Source of the DNA: Paenibacillus sp. P25 | GTDB taxonomy: Bacteria > Bacillota > Bacilli > Paenibacillales > NBRC-103111 | Assembly: GCA_024704175.1 (NCBI GenBank) | Contig: CP085629.1 | Span: forward strand, 1,054,001-1,118,000 | Direction: 5' to 3' | Length of the DNA stretch: 64,000 nt | Part shown: positions 19,140 through 28,929 of the stretch, one piece after another | How positions within the stretch are numbered: the first letter of the stretch is position 1 | Layout of the letters: each line of letters begins with the position of its first letter | Position numbers and translations under genes: made by a program | The notes under the pieces: generated by a model | Database searches by the model: none | What the model saw: the letters and a program-made list of their open reading frames with translations, nothing else | What the model was told of the DNA's origin: nothing

Positions 19140-20517
19140 ATGGAAAATCGGTTGCGCATTGGGATGGCAGGGGTGCTGGTCTCGTCGGTCTTGTCGTTTG
19201 CAGCCTGTTCCTCCGGCGCCTCCACCGAACCGGACAACACCGGCAAGGGGGCGGGCCTTCAGGTACCGTGAGGGTCGCCTTGGCGGGATGGACGCTGGAC
19301 AACGGGATCGATCCCTTGACAGGGGCGGAAAGTATCGGCCTGAACCAGTTTTTGAAAGAAACCTTTAATAAAAAGTACCCGAACATCAAGCTGGAAATTT
19401 ACCAGATTCCGTGGGAGAATGCGAAAGCCAAGCAATCCGCCATGCTGATGTCCAAGGACGTGGATGTGCTGTATACCGGGGGGCTTATGCGGCGCAGTGG
19501 TATCAGCAGGGGCCGCTCCGGGACATCGACGACCTGATCAAGGGAGACCCGGAATTTAAACCGGACATCTACCTGGATGGGGTATGGAACAAGTCGTACA
19601 GCACCAAGTCGCTGGACGGCACGAAGCAGTTCGGCATTCCCGCCGTGCTGGGACGAAGAGAGATTATTTTCGACAAGAAGCTGTTTGAGGATTGGGGCAT
19701 CAGCCCGCTGGGCGGCAAGGTGACGCCGGAGGAAGTGCTGGAGAAGGCAAAGAAGATGAAGGGGAAAAATCCGAAAACCGGCGAGGACAATTACGGGCTG
19801 TTCTGGAACGGCGGCTCCTTGAACGGCTCTCTCATTGTAGCCCTGGCTTTGGCGTATAACGCCAAGGGCGCCGAAGGCGACCTCGGGGACATGAAGAACA
19901 TCAAGTGGAAGCTGAATTCGCCGGAAATGGTGAAGGTGATGGAATGGATCAAGGAAGCGGCGCCGCTGGCGCCCCCGGGGTTCGTCAATAACCAGGGAGG
20001 CGAAAATTTCGGCCTGCCGAAGAACAACATCGCCATCGGCCTGGATCAGACCGGCGGCCCCACGATGAGCCAGTACCGCACCAACAAGGATAAGGCCCTG
20101 CTTGACCGGTTCGAGGCCCGGATGAATCTGGGGCCGAAAGGGGAGGGCTGGGTCGCGGTAGACCCGTTCATCATGGCGAAGGATGCGAAGAACGTGCAGG
20201 CGTCCTGGGAAGTGATGAAGTTCCTCGCCGGCTATGAGACGCAGAAGCATAATTATCAGTATTTCGCTTATACGCCGACGCTTAAGAATCCCGATTTTAT
20301 CCTGCCGGAGGACAAATACGTGAAGACGGCGCTGGAGATTGCCAACGTCGGCCATTCGGAGCCGCTGGATGAGGCCAATCCGTTCTACTTGAGCGATATC
20401 GTGCCGGCGATCAACGGATTCGCCAGCAAAGCGGCCGCGGGGTCCGCGCCCGATATCAAGGCCTTCCTGGACGATCTGCAGGCCAAGGCGGAGAAATGGT
20501 CCGCCAGCCAGAAATAG
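19140..20517 (+). CDS. Sugar ABC transporter solute-binding lipoprotein, frameshifted
   Basis: About 459 residues. It starts ATG 19140 (MENRLRIGMAG), with GGAAGGAAG upstream, and has a lipoprotein signal ending LSFAAC|SSG, cysteine at residue 23. Frame changes near 19258 and 19487 join three frames: GWTLDNGIDPLTG and YQIPWENAKAKQSAM in the second, and FGIPAVLGRREIIFDKKLFEDWG onward in the third. The last part carries the usual family-1 binding-protein features such as WVAVDPFIMAKDAKN and EVMKFLAGYETQKHN. It would capture a sugar outside the cell for the two permeases encoded just upstream. Substrate is not evident. Confidence 0.88.
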
Positions 20518-20583
20518 GGGGTACGCGGGCAAGGTTCGCCTTGCCCCGTTTCTTTGGAACTCACCAAATGAGGAGCTGAGAAC

Positions 20584-21580
20584 ATGGGACGTGTGGCTGT
20601 GGTAGGCGTGGGTGGAATTGCGGTGAAGCATTTGCAGAACTTTCAGGAGAATGAGCGGTCGGAGCTGGTCGCCGTTTGCGATATCGTGCAGGCGCAGGCA
20701 GAGAAAGCCGCCTCCCTGTACGGCGTTAACCCGTATACGGATTTCGATGCGATGCTGGAGAAGGAAAGGCCCGACGCGCTGGCGATCTGCGTGCCTCCTT
20801 TCGCCCACGGCGATATGGAGGAAAAAGCGGCGGCACGGGGCATCCACCTGCTGGTGGAGAAGCCTCTCGGACTGGATATGGCCGTCGTGAGGGCAAAGGC
20901 GGAGGCGATCAGAACGTCCGGGATCATTGCCGGAACGGGCTACTGTCTGCGCTATCTGGATACGGCGGCGAAGGCCAAAGCGTATTTACAGGGCAAAAAG
21001 GTGGCTATGGTCCGCGCCCATCGCTTCGGCTCATTGGTGGAGACGCCCTGGTGGCGGGACATGAGCCAATCCGGCGGCCAGCTCGTCGAGCAAACGACGC
21101 ATAATATGGATTTGATCCGGTATCTGGCCGGCGGCGTCAGGAAGGTGTCGGCCGATATGGCGCTCCGGGTGATGGACGACATCCCGGGCATCTCCATCCC
21201 GGATGTATGCTCGGTCAATCTGCTCTTCGAGTCGGGGGCGGTGGGACATCTCGATACCTCCTTCGTCGAGCAGCCGGATGGCCGCTCCAGCCTGGAGATC
21301 ATCGGCCGCGGCTTCCGCTTAACGCTCGAAGGGACGGCACTCACCATTATGGAAAAGCAGCAGACCGTCACTTACCGAAGTGCGGTCGATTTCTACAAAG
21401 CGCAGGACGATGCCTTTATCGATGCGATTGTTACGGGAGACCGCAGACCTGATTCTGGCGCCATATGAAGAAGCGCTGAGGACGCTGGAGGTGACGCTCG
21501 CCGCGAACCGTTCGGCCGAGACCGGGGAACCCGTCACGCTCTCGGGGAACGGGCCGGACGGGGAAGATTCATGCGGCTGA
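20584..21580 (+). CDS. Gfo/Idh/MocA-family oxidoreductase, frameshifted
   Basis: About 331 residues. The NAD(P)-binding Rossmann start is RVAVVGVGGIAVKHLQNF (residues 3-20). The family hallmark EKPLGLDM (residues ~98-105) holds the conserved lysine, and WWRDMSQSGGQLVEQTTHNMD holds the substrate-side histidine and the aspartate (HNMD). A frame change near 21447 is required for the last part (LILAPYEEALRTLE). These enzymes oxidise or reduce sugars or cyclitols such as myo-inositol. It follows the binding protein by 66 bases, so it probably acts on the imported substrate. Its stop overlaps the start of the MFS gene (ATGCGGCTGA). Confidence 0.88.
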
Positions 21581-22750
21581 CGGCCGACATCCGGGCATTT
21601 CTCGGGGTGAAGGGAGCGGGGCGTCTGCTCCTTGCCATGTTTCTTTATGGGGTGGGGACAGGGATTCTCGCCCCCATGAATGCGGTTTATCTCCGGGAAC
21701 AGCTCGGCTTCTCCAAGGGGAGATCGTCTCGATCTTCTCTATTTCGCTTGTCCTGAATATGCTGGTTACCCTCACCGTCGGCATTGTCAGCGATAAGCTG
21801 GAATCGCGAAAAAAGCTGCCCATGACGGCGACCGTGCTGTGCATCGCGGGCCTGGTCATCTATATGAACGCCCGGGACTACCTGACGGCGCTGATCGGTA
21901 TGTCGCTTGCCGCGGCGCCTTCGGGCCTCATCATGGGGCGACTGTTTGCGATGGCCCGGGCTCATTTTGCCCGGAAGGCCGAGGCCATTCTTGAAATGGC
22001 AATGCTCTGGCTTCGCGCCGGCTTAAGCGTCGGCTTCTTTATAGGGTCGCTTCTGGGCGCAGGTCTTTATGTGATTACGGGATTTCAGGGCGTGCTGTGG
22101 GGGAATCTGGGGGGCTACGCCGGGCTTTTGCTGCTTCTTCTGTTTTACAGGGAAATCAAGGGCTCAGCGGTAGGCTCCGCGAAGGACGGGGAGAGCCCTT
22201 CTCGGCGCCGATGCTGATCGCGCTGCTGCTGCTTTCGTGCGCGGATGCGATTCGCGGGCTTTATTTGCCGCTCGTGGTCAGCGAGCTGTTCGGGAGACCC
22301 CAGCTTATGTCCTATTTGTGGAGCATTCAGGCCGTTTTCGAGCTGCTGTTCATGACGTTAGCCGGCTATTGGGCGATGAAATACGGGAGCAAGCGGATTA
22401 TCCTCTTAGGGGGCGCTTGTGCGCTGCTGACGTATGTGATCTATGCGCTGTCTTCGCCGCTGGGCCTGTTTTTCGCCGTCCAGCCGGTGTATTCCTTGTC
22501 CGTTTCGATTTTGTACGGAGTGGCGATGGGGTACGTGCAGCGGATGTTTATCCGGCACACCGGCTTCGGTTCGAGCCTGTTCGTGTTCATTTCGCAGACG
22601 GCCTCCCTGATCGGCTACCTGCTGCCCCTGATCATCCAAGGCATATCGCCGCAAATTTTCATCCTGCCGATTGTGCTCGTGAGCGCCGCGCCGCTTGTCA
22701 TGGGCAGTGTATTGTACTTGGAAAAACGGGGGCTCCGAGCCCATGAGTAG
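21571..22750 (+). CDS. MFS transporter (sugar-efflux SetA-like), frameshifted
   Basis: About 393 residues with around twelve helices. It starts ATG 21571 inside the stop of the dehydrogenase gene, which implies translational coupling. Frame changes near 21725 (after LREQLGFSKG) and near 22195 (after SAKDG) join three frames. The recognisable parts are GVGTGILAPMNAVYLRE, LTVGIVSDKLESRKK (the MFS A-motif region), WLRAGLSVGFFIGSLLG and YWAMKYGSKRII. The layout resembles SetA/SotA-type sugar exporters, but drug export cannot be excluded. It closes the sugar-import operon and might relieve sugar overload. Confidence 0.75.
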
Positions 22751-22767
22751 CGTTATAAAAATGCGAG

Positions 22768-22812
22768 AAGCGTGAGCTCATTTCTGAATTCACGCTTTCT
22801 CTGTGTCTCTTT
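22768..22812 (+). terminator. Possible terminator of the sugar operon
   Basis: AAGCGTGA (22768-22775) pairs with TCACGCTT (22790-22797), loop of 14, followed by a pyrimidine-rich tract TCTCTGTGTCTCTTT. The T tract is not pure. Confidence 0.5.
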
Positions 22813-22816
22813 ATTA

Positions 22817-22832
22817 TGAAACATAAATTTCA
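22817..22832 (+). promoter_or_regulatory. Candidate RpiR-family operator, copy 1
   Basis: The palindrome TGAAACATAAATTTCA has TGAAA and TTTCA arms with a six-base centre. It lies upstream of the candidate promoter at 22846-22873 and repeats 30 bases downstream with the same arms. Confidence 0.6.
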
Positions 22833-22845
22833 ATTTGCATCATCA

Positions 22846-22873
22846 TTGAAACTAAAATTTCATAAAGTATAAT
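22846..22873 (+). promoter_or_regulatory. Sigma-A promoter of the GlpM-like/RpiR pair
   Basis: TTGAAA (22846-22851), 16-base spacer, perfect TATAAT (22868-22873). The second palindrome covers the -35 box and half the spacer, so a bound repressor would block RNA polymerase. Confidence 0.75.
22847..22862 (+). promoter_or_regulatory. Candidate RpiR-family operator, copy 2
   Basis: The palindrome TGAAACTAAAATTTCA has the same arms as the copy at 22817, exactly 30 bases apart (about three helix turns), and overlaps the -35 element. The TGAAA-N6-TTTCA form agrees with known MurR/RpiR-type sites. Confidence 0.65.
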
Positions 22874-22931
22874 GAAACTTACAGGGGCCATTAGTCCCAT
22901 GGAATTCACAATAAGGAAAGGGTAAACAGCT

Positions 22932-23255
22932 GTGGACTATTTCTTCAAGTTTCTGCTCGGCGGCACCATATTGGTTCTCGCTTCCTACTTCAGCAAGTCG
23001 AAAAATTTATTTCTGGCCGGAATCATCACGACGCTTCCCATTATGACGCTGGTGAATATGACCCTTCAGGTCAAGCCGCTGAACGGTTCCGAGTTTCAAC
23101 AGGCGCAAAAGAACGGGATTTTCGGGGCGCTGGGCCTGGCCTTGTTCATTCTTTCTTGCTACCTATTGAGCTCTTGGTTCAAACCGGTTTACGCCATCGC
23201 CATTTCGATTCCGGTTTATTTTCTGTACTTTTGGATCTATAAGCGGCTTTCTTAA
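22932..23255 (+). CDS. GlpM-like small membrane protein
   Basis: An intact 107-residue protein with four predicted membrane spans and few charges: FFKFLLGGTILVLASYF, LFLAGIITTLPIMTLV, IFGALGLALFILSCYLL and YAIAISIPVYFLYFWIY. It resembles the GlpM/DUF3147 family, whose role is poorly known (linked to alginate or membrane functions in Pseudomonas). It starts at GTG 22932 with AAAGGG 9 bases upstream. The RpiR gene follows after 16 bases, so the two are probably co-transcribed from the promoter at 22846 and autoregulated. Confidence 0.75.
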   Translation: MDYFFKFLLGGTILVLASYFSKSKNLFLAGIITTLPIMTLVNMTLQVKPLNGSEFQQAQKNGIFGALGLALFILSCYLLSSWFKPVYAIAISIPVYFLYFWIYKRLS

Positions 23256-23271
23256 AAGGGGAGGAAACCGG

Positions 23272-24131
23272 ATGAACGACATTTATGAAAAAATCAGCGA
23301 TAGCCTGCCCCGTATGAGCAAGTCGCAACTGAAAATCGCTCACCATATTTTGGATAATAAACATACCGTCCCCTTCTTTACCGTCGGCAAAATGGCGAAG
23401 ATGGCAGGGGTCAGCGAAGCTACGGTGGTCAGGTTCGCCGGTTTTCTCGGGCTTGCCGGTTACCCGCAGCTGCAGCAGCTTTTGCAGGACGCGCTCCGGA
23501 AGCAGTTAACGACGGTGGACAGGCTCGATCTGTCGGAGCAGGTTTATACGGAGGAAGATCACGGAATCTACGAAATTTTCCAAGATGATATCGCCAATAT
23601 AAAAGCAACCGTGGAAAGCCTGGATGCGGAGGCGTTGAGGCAGACAGCTGCGGCGCTGCTGAAGGCGAACCGTATTTACATCGCAGCGAACCGAAGCGCA
23701 GTCTCGCTCGGCGTGTTTCTGGAGTACTACCTGGGTATGATTATCGGGAATACGAGGTCGCTTCCGTCCGCCGAGTCGGCCATAGACCAGTTGAACCCGT
23801 TAGGCCCGGAGGATGTGGTGATCGGCATCAGCTTTGCCCGCTATACGAGCAGCACCATCCAAACCTTCGCTTATGCGAAGGAGGCGGGGCCGTCACGGTA
23901 GCGATCACGGACAACCGTTTGTCGCCGCTAGTGGAGTATGCGCAGATTTCCTTGACGGCCTCCACCCGCATACCGACTATTATCGACTCGTTCGTCGCGC
24001 CGTTAAGCTTAATCAACGCGCTGATTATCCTGGTGGGCAAGGCTCAGGGAGAGGCGCTTTATGAGCGGCTGCATCAGCTCGAGCAGGCGTGGGACCGTTT
24101 TGATATTTTTTATAAGCCAGGAGCGGACTGA
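23272..24131 (+). CDS. MurR/RpiR-family transcriptional regulator, frameshifted
   Basis: About 286 residues. The N-terminal HTH_6 domain (residues 1-77) has MSKSQLKIAHHILDN and GKMAKMAGVSEATVVRFAGFLG. The C-terminal SIS domain (residues ~125-260) binds sugar phosphates in this family: IYIAANRSAVSLGVFLEYYLG and DVVIGISFARYTSST, then, after a frame change near 23890, VAITDNRLSPL. The SIS ligand is likely a phosphosugar, identity unknown. The two TGAAA-N6-TTTCA palindromes over the upstream promoter suggest autoregulation. A strong terminator overlaps its end. Confidence 0.9.
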
Positions 24132-24151
24132 ATGCCGCTCCTTCCTTTTTT
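24119..24151 (+). terminator. Rho-independent terminator of the RpiR gene
   Basis: AGGAGCGG (24119-24126) pairs with CCGCTCCT (24135-24142), loop of eight containing the stop codon, followed by TCCTTTTTT. Confidence 0.85.
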
Positions 24152-24165
24152 AGGCAGAAGGAGTC

Positions 24166-24195
24166 TTGACAGAACAGGTCCCTTCGGTTTATATT
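24166..24195 (+). promoter_or_regulatory. Sigma-A promoter of the TetR-ABC exporter operon
   Basis: TTGACA (24166-24171), 18-base spacer, TATATT (24190-24195), just after the RpiR terminator. Confidence 0.75.
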
Positions 24196-24215
24196 TTGAC
24201 TGACACAAAAGTCAA
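24196..24215 (+). promoter_or_regulatory. Candidate TetR operator
   Basis: The inverted repeat TTGACT-N8-AGTCAA (24196-24215) starts directly after the -10 box and precedes the TetR start by 18 bases. Place and form suit an autoregulatory TetR site. Confidence 0.65.
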
Positions 24216-24233
24216 CGAAAAGAGTGATTGAAG

Positions 24234-24884
24234 TTGCCGCGTACCAAGGAACAGAACGAAGAGATCAGACGACAGAGGATGGAGGAGATACTCAAGGCTG
24301 CGCTCAAGGTCTATGTCGACAAGGGCTACGCCGCCGCGGAAATCGGCGATGTCGCCAAGGAAGCGGGACTGGCCCGCGGGCTGGTCTATTACTATTACAA
24401 GGATAAGCAGACCTTATTCCGCGAGCTGTTTCAGTTTATGTTCGAGCGGTCGAGAAGGCACGTCCATATGCATCTCAGCAGCGACAAGCCCGCTTTGGCC
24501 TCGCTTGAAAGCTATATCCAGTCGCTGTTTCGCTCGGTATTCGAGCATCCGGAAAATATGCTTTTCTTCATGAGAATGAGGCACGACTTAAACTTGCTGT
24601 TCAGCGAAGAGGAGCTGAAAAGCATTCGCTGGACCGACGAAAGTATGGAGCAGCTCATCAAGAAAATGGAAAGCGGCATGGAAAAGTCGGAAATTCGCAG
24701 CATGTCTCCGAAGCCGCTGGCCATGCAGTTCTGGGGCGGCGTGATGCTGGCCATGCGCTATTTGCAGGAGAAGCGGGATGCGATGGTTGCCGAGGGAAAG
24801 GACATCCGTGAGCTGGACGCATCCTTGTCCCGGGAAATCGAGGAGGCTATCGATGTCTGCCTTTCGATGCTCAGACCGCACTAA
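24234..24884 (+). CDS. TetR/AcrR-family transcriptional repressor
   Basis: About 216 residues, intact. The N-terminal HTH covers residues ~10-57: MEEILKAALKVYVDKGYAAA, EIGDVAKEAGLARGLVYYYY and KDKQTLFRELF, the usual TetR recognition region. The C-terminal helical part is variable and would bind the inducing ligand. Start TTG 24234 (MPRTKEQNEEIRR) is preferred since AAAAGAG lies 9 bases upstream; TTG 24228 is too close to it. A palindrome lies between the promoter and the gene. Two ABC exporter genes follow, so it most likely represses a multidrug pump and itself. Confidence 0.88.
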   Translation: MPRTKEQNEEIRRQRMEEILKAALKVYVDKGYAAAEIGDVAKEAGLARGLVYYYYKDKQTLFRELFQFMFERSRRHVHMHLSSDKPALASLESYIQSLFRSVFEHPENMLFFMRMRHDLNLLFSEEELKSIRWTDESMEQLIKKMESGMEKSEIRSMSPKPLAMQFWGGVMLAMRYLQEKRDAMVAEGKDIRELDASLSREIEEAIDVCLSMLRPH

Positions 24885-24983
24885 GTTTAAATTCGGTTTA
24901 CAAAAGGATGGTAAGGTGATGGGCATCGGCTTCAAGGCTTACCGTTATAGCTACCTTACCGTTTGAGAGGAGATGAGAGGAAT

Positions 24984-26711
24984 ATGCTGAGGTTGTTTCG
25001 ATTTCTACAACCGTTTCGGATCCCGATCGCTTTCGTGCTCGTGATGGTCTTCCTGCAGTCGCTGTCGGAGCTGTATCTGCCGACACTGATGGCGGATATT
25101 GTGGACCACGGGATCGTAAAAGGGGACACGGCTTATATTTGGCGGATCGGAGGATTCATGCTGCTCGTCAGCGCGGCGGGCGTTCTGTTTTCCATAACGG
25201 CCAGCTATTATTCATCCACGGTTGCCGCCGGCTTCGGCAAGGTTGTGCGGGGCAAAGTGTTCGCCCATGTGGAGAACTTCTCGCTGCACGAATTCGACAA
25301 GTTCGGCACGGCTTCGCTGATAACGCGGACGACGAACGATATTACGCAGGTGCAGCAGGTGCTGGTCATGATCCTGCGGATGATGGTGATGGCCCCGATG
25401 ATGTGTATCGGCGGGATCATTATGGCCGTCTCGAAGGACGCCCAGCTGTCACTCGTGCTGGTTGTCGTCCTTCCGGTTCTGGCCGGCGCCATCTTCGGGA
25501 TTGCAGGCAGAGCCATCCCGCTGTTCAAAGTGATGCAGGTCAAGGTCGACAAGCTGAATCTGGTGCTTCGGGAGGCGCTCACCGGCATACGCGTCATCCG
25601 GGCGTTCAACCGGACCGATCACGAGAAGCGCCGGTTTCATGACGCGAACCGCGACCTGACCGATACGGCGATCAAGGCCAACAAAATCATGGCGGCGATG
25701 ATGCCGACGATGATCGTGGTCCTGAACTTTTCATCGATCGCGATCATCTGGTTCGGCGGGATTCGCATCGGCGCAGGCAATATGCAGGTCGGCGACCTGA
25801 TGGCCTTCCTGCAGTATGCCATGCAGATTATGTTCTCCCTGATTATGGTGTCGATGATGTTCGTGATGGTTCCCCGGGCTTCAGCCTCCGCTGTCCGGAT
25901 CAATGAAGTGCTGGATATGGCCGCCGACATCACCGATGCGCCGAATGCGAAGCATGAAGAAGGGAGCAAGGGCGTCGTCGAGTTTCAAGATGTGACGTTC
26001 AGCTATCCGGGAGCGGAGAAGCCGGCGTTATCCGGCATCACGTTCACCGCACGGCCGGGCGAAGTGACCGCGATCATCGGGGGTACCGGCTCGGGAAAAT
26101 CGACGCTGATCAGCCTTATTCCGCGGTTCTATGACATCGACAGCGGCCGGATTCTGATCGACGGGACGGACATCCGGGAGCTGACGCAGGAGAGCCTTCG
26201 CGCCCAAATCGGGCTGGTCCCGCAAAAGGCGGAGCTGTTCAGCGGCACGATCGCGGACAACATCCGTTTCGGCAAGGAGGATGCGGGCGACGAAGAGGTA
26301 AGGCATGCTGCGGAAATCGCCCAGGCCGCCGATTTTATTTCCGGTATGAAAGACGGCTTTGAGTCCAGCATAGCGCAGGGCGGGATGAACCTGTCCGGCG
26401 GGCAAAAGCAGCGGCTGTCGATCGCACGGGCTCTGGTAAGAAAGCCGCTGATCTACGTCTTCGACGACAGTTTCTCGGCGCTCGATTTCAAGACGGACGC
26501 GAAGCTCAGGGCCGCGCTCCGGCACGAGACCACCGAATCGACGGTGATTATCGTCGCCCAGCGGGTCAGCACGATTATGGACGCCGACCGGATTATTGTG
26601 CTCGATGAAGGCCGGATCGCGGGCATCGGCCCTCACAAGGAACTGATGCAGACCTGTGAAGTATACCGGGAGATCGTATACTCCCAGCTGTCGGAGGAGG
26701 AGATCGCATGA
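24984..26711 (+). CDS. Multidrug ABC exporter half-transporter, degenerate catalytic site (BmrC-like)
   Basis: An intact 575-residue protein. Six helices form the exporter membrane domain (residues 1-310), followed by an ATPase domain: Walker A GGTGSGKST near residue 371, Q-loop LVPQKAELF, signature LSGGQKQRLSIARAL, Walker B LIYVFDDSFSALD and an H-loop region IIVAQRVST, where the switch histidine is replaced by glutamine. The residue after the Walker B aspartate is Asp, not the usual catalytic Glu. This pair of changes marks the degenerate half of heterodimeric exporters such as BmrCD (YheI/YheH) of Bacillus subtilis. The partner follows with a four-base overlap (ATGA). Start 24984 has AGAGGAAT upstream. 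Confidence 0.9.
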   Translation: MLRLFRFLQPFRIPIAFVLVMVFLQSLSELYLPTLMADIVDHGIVKGDTAYIWRIGGFMLLVSAAGVLFSITASYYSSTVAAGFGKVVRGKVFAHVENFSLHEFDKFGTASLITRTTNDITQVQQVLVMILRMMVMAPMMCIGGIIMAVSKDAQLSLVLVVVLPVLAGAIFGIAGRAIPLFKVMQVKVDKLNLVLREALTGIRVIRAFNRTDHEKRRFHDANRDLTDTAIKANKIMAAMMPTMIVVLNFSSIAIIWFGGIRIGAGNMQVGDLMAFLQYAMQIMFSLIMVSMMFVMVPRASASAVRINEVLDMAADITDAPNAKHEEGSKGVVEFQDVTFSYPGAEKPALSGITFTARPGEVTAIIGGTGSGKSTLISLIPRFYDIDSGRILIDGTDIRELTQESLRAQIGLVPQKAELFSGTIADNIRFGKEDAGDEEVRHAAEIAQAADFISGMKDGFESSIAQGGMNLSGGQKQRLSIARALVRKPLIYVFDDSFSALDFKTDAKLRAALRHETTESTVIIVAQRVSTIMDADRIIVLDEGRIAGIGPHKELMQTCEVYREIVYSQLSEEEIA

Positions 26712-28592
26712 GTGAACAGCGACATACCCAGCCGCCCAGGCCGCCCGGCGGCTTTCGAGGGCCCGGCGGGGGCGGGCCGATGATCGGCATGCCGGTCCAG
26801 AAGGCGAAAAATTTCAAAGGCTCGTTCCGCCGGCTCGCTCGGCTATTTGAAGCCCTTCAAGTGGAGGCTGACGGCCGTTGTAGCGACCGCCCTTCTCAGT
26901 ACCGTCTTCGGTATTGTCAGTCCGAAAATTATGGGGCAGGCGACGACCGAATTGTTCAAAGGCTTCATGACGAAGCAGAACGGCGTGGCGGGAACCGGGA
27001 TTGACTTCGGTTATATCGGTCAAATTGTCCTTATTCTGATCGGCTTGTATCTGCTCAGCGCGCTATTCAGCTATATTCAGCAGTACTTGATGGCCGGCGT
27101 TGCGCAGAATACGGTGTATGCGCTGCGCAAAGACGTCAACGACAAGCTGGCCCGGTCGCCGCTGAAGTTCTTCGATTCACGGCCGCACGGGGAAATTCTG
27201 AGCCGCGTCGTCAACGACGTCGACAGCATCAGCACGACGCTGCAGCAAAGCTTAACGCAGCTGCTCACGTCCGTCATCACGCTGCTCGGCATTATCGTGA
27301 TGATGCTGACGATCAGCCCGTCGCTGACGCTGATTCTCGTCCTGACGCCGCCGCTCAGCTTCCTGGCGATCAAGGCGATCTCCTCCCGGTCGCTCACCTA
27401 TTTCAAGGGTCAGCAGAAAGCGCTGGGCGAACTGAACGGCCACGTCGAGGAAATGTACACGGGACATAAGATCGTCAAGGCATTCGGGCACGAGACCAAA
27501 TCGGTCGCCAAGTTCGATGGAATCAATGAAGAGCTGTATCAGGCGGGCTGGAAGGCGCAGTTTATTTCCGGCGTGATGATGCCGCTGATGAGCTTTATCA
27601 ACAACCTCGGCTATGTCGGCATCTGTGTCGTCGGGGTCGCTCGTCACCCGGGGATCGATCCAAATCGGCGATATCCAGGCGTTCATCCAGTATGCCCGGC
27701 AGTTTTCCATGCCGATTGTGCAGACCGCGCAAATCGCGAACGTTATCCAATCGACCATCGCCTCCGCCGAGCGGGTGTTCGAGCTGCTGGACGAAGAGGA
27801 GGAGCGACCGGATACCACGGCGGATCTCGTCCTTACTGCGCCCAAAGGCGCGTGAAGTTCCAGAACGTGAAGTTCGGCTACAAGGAAGACGTAACGCTGA
27901 TCGACAACATGAATATCGATGTGAAGCCGGGGCAGACCATAGCGATTGTCGGACCGACCGGCGCGGGCAAAACGACGCTGATCAACCTGCTGATGCGTTT
28001 CTACGAAATCGGCGACGGCAAAATCACGGTCGACGGCGCAGACATTACACGTTTGAAGCGCGGCCATCTGCGCAGTATGTTCGGCATGGTGCTGCAGGAT
28101 ACCTGGCTGTTTAACGGAACGATCCGGGATAATATCGCCTACGGCCGCGAAGGCGCCACGGAGGAAGAGATCGTGCAGGCGGCGGTGGCGGCCCATGCCG
28201 ACCACTTTATCCGCACGCTCCCCGACGGATATAACACAGTGTTGAATGAAGAAGCCTCCAACATTTCACAGGGGCAGAAGCAGCTGCTGACGATTGCCCG
28301 GGCGATTCTGGCGAACCCCGCGATTCTGATCCTGGATGAGGCGACGAGCAGTGTCGATACAAGAACGGAAATCCACGTTCAGCATGCGATGAACGAGCTG
28401 ATGAAGGGCAGAACGAGCTTCGTCATCGCCCACCGGCTGTCGACGATCCGCAGTGCCGATTTGATCCTGGTGATGAATCACGGCCGCGTCATTGAGAAAG
28501 GCAAGCACGAAGAGCTTCTTGCCAAAGGCGGCTTCTATGCCGACCTGTATAACAGCCAGTTCCGCGGCGGCGCTCGGATCGAAGCCGTTTGA
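26708..28592 (+). CDS. Multidrug ABC exporter half-transporter, consensus site (BmrD-like), frameshifted
   Basis: About 627 residues. A proline/glycine-rich N-terminal tail (PPRPPGGFRGPGGGG) precedes six membrane helices. Frame changes lie near 26838, 27640 and 27852; the last two compensate each other, leaving the ATPase in the original frame. The ATPase has Walker A GPTGAGKTT, Q-loop MVLQDTWLF, a variant signature ISQGQKQLLTIARAI, Walker B AILILDEATSSVD with intact catalytic Glu, and H-loop FVIAHRLST. It would supply the active ATP site in a heterodimer with the upstream half-transporter, exporting drugs or lipid-like compounds under TetR control. Confidence 0.88.
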
Positions 28593-28623
28593 TACGCGGA
28601 CGGATCGAAAGGCGGGGAGGCTA

Positions 28624-28652
28624 TTGACAAACCACCGATCGCCCGCTATGAT
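28624..28652 (+). promoter_or_regulatory. thrS: Sigma-A promoter of the T-box/thrS transcript
   Basis: Perfect TTGACA (28624-28629), 17-base spacer, TATGAT (28647-28652). The transcript would begin near 28659, just before the first T-box element. Confidence 0.85.
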
Positions 28653-28655
28653 GAT

Positions 28656-28927
28656 AAACAAATAAAAGCATGGACCAAGGACATGAATACTTACCGATGC
28701 CGTTCAGAGAGAGGAGCCGCCGGCTGAAAGCTCCTTCGGACCATCGTAAGCCATTTACCGCCTTGCAGCTGCGATATGGAAATCACGCTTAACCGCATGA
28801 GAGTATAGATCGCCGGGAATTCCCGTTACAGAAACGAATGAGGATCTGCCGCTTAAGGCAGATTGAATCAGGGTGGAACCACGAGCGCACTCGTCCCTTT
28901 TTTGGGATTAGTGCGTTTTTTATTTTT
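28656..28927 (+). ncRNA. T-box riboswitch 1 (threonine) upstream of thrS
   Basis: This is a full T-box leader: stem I with AGAGAGG and GGCTGAAAG distal motifs, a probable specifier ACC (Thr) in ATTTACCGCC near 28758, and the T-box sequence AGGGTGGAACCACG at 28870-28883. It ends in a terminator whose CGCAC and TCCC arms pair with GGGA and GTGCG, followed by a T tract (28886-28927). Uncharged threonyl-tRNA would bind the specifier and T-box and favour the antiterminator. A second, closely similar element follows directly. Confidence 0.9.
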
Positions 28928-28929
28928 AC

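Noticed and set aside
26847..28592. One long open frame through the second exporter half that includes an odd basic segment around 27640-27850
   Set aside because: The segment has no family resemblance, while another frame there carries the proper helix and linker sequence. Two compensating frame errors explain it better than a novel insert.
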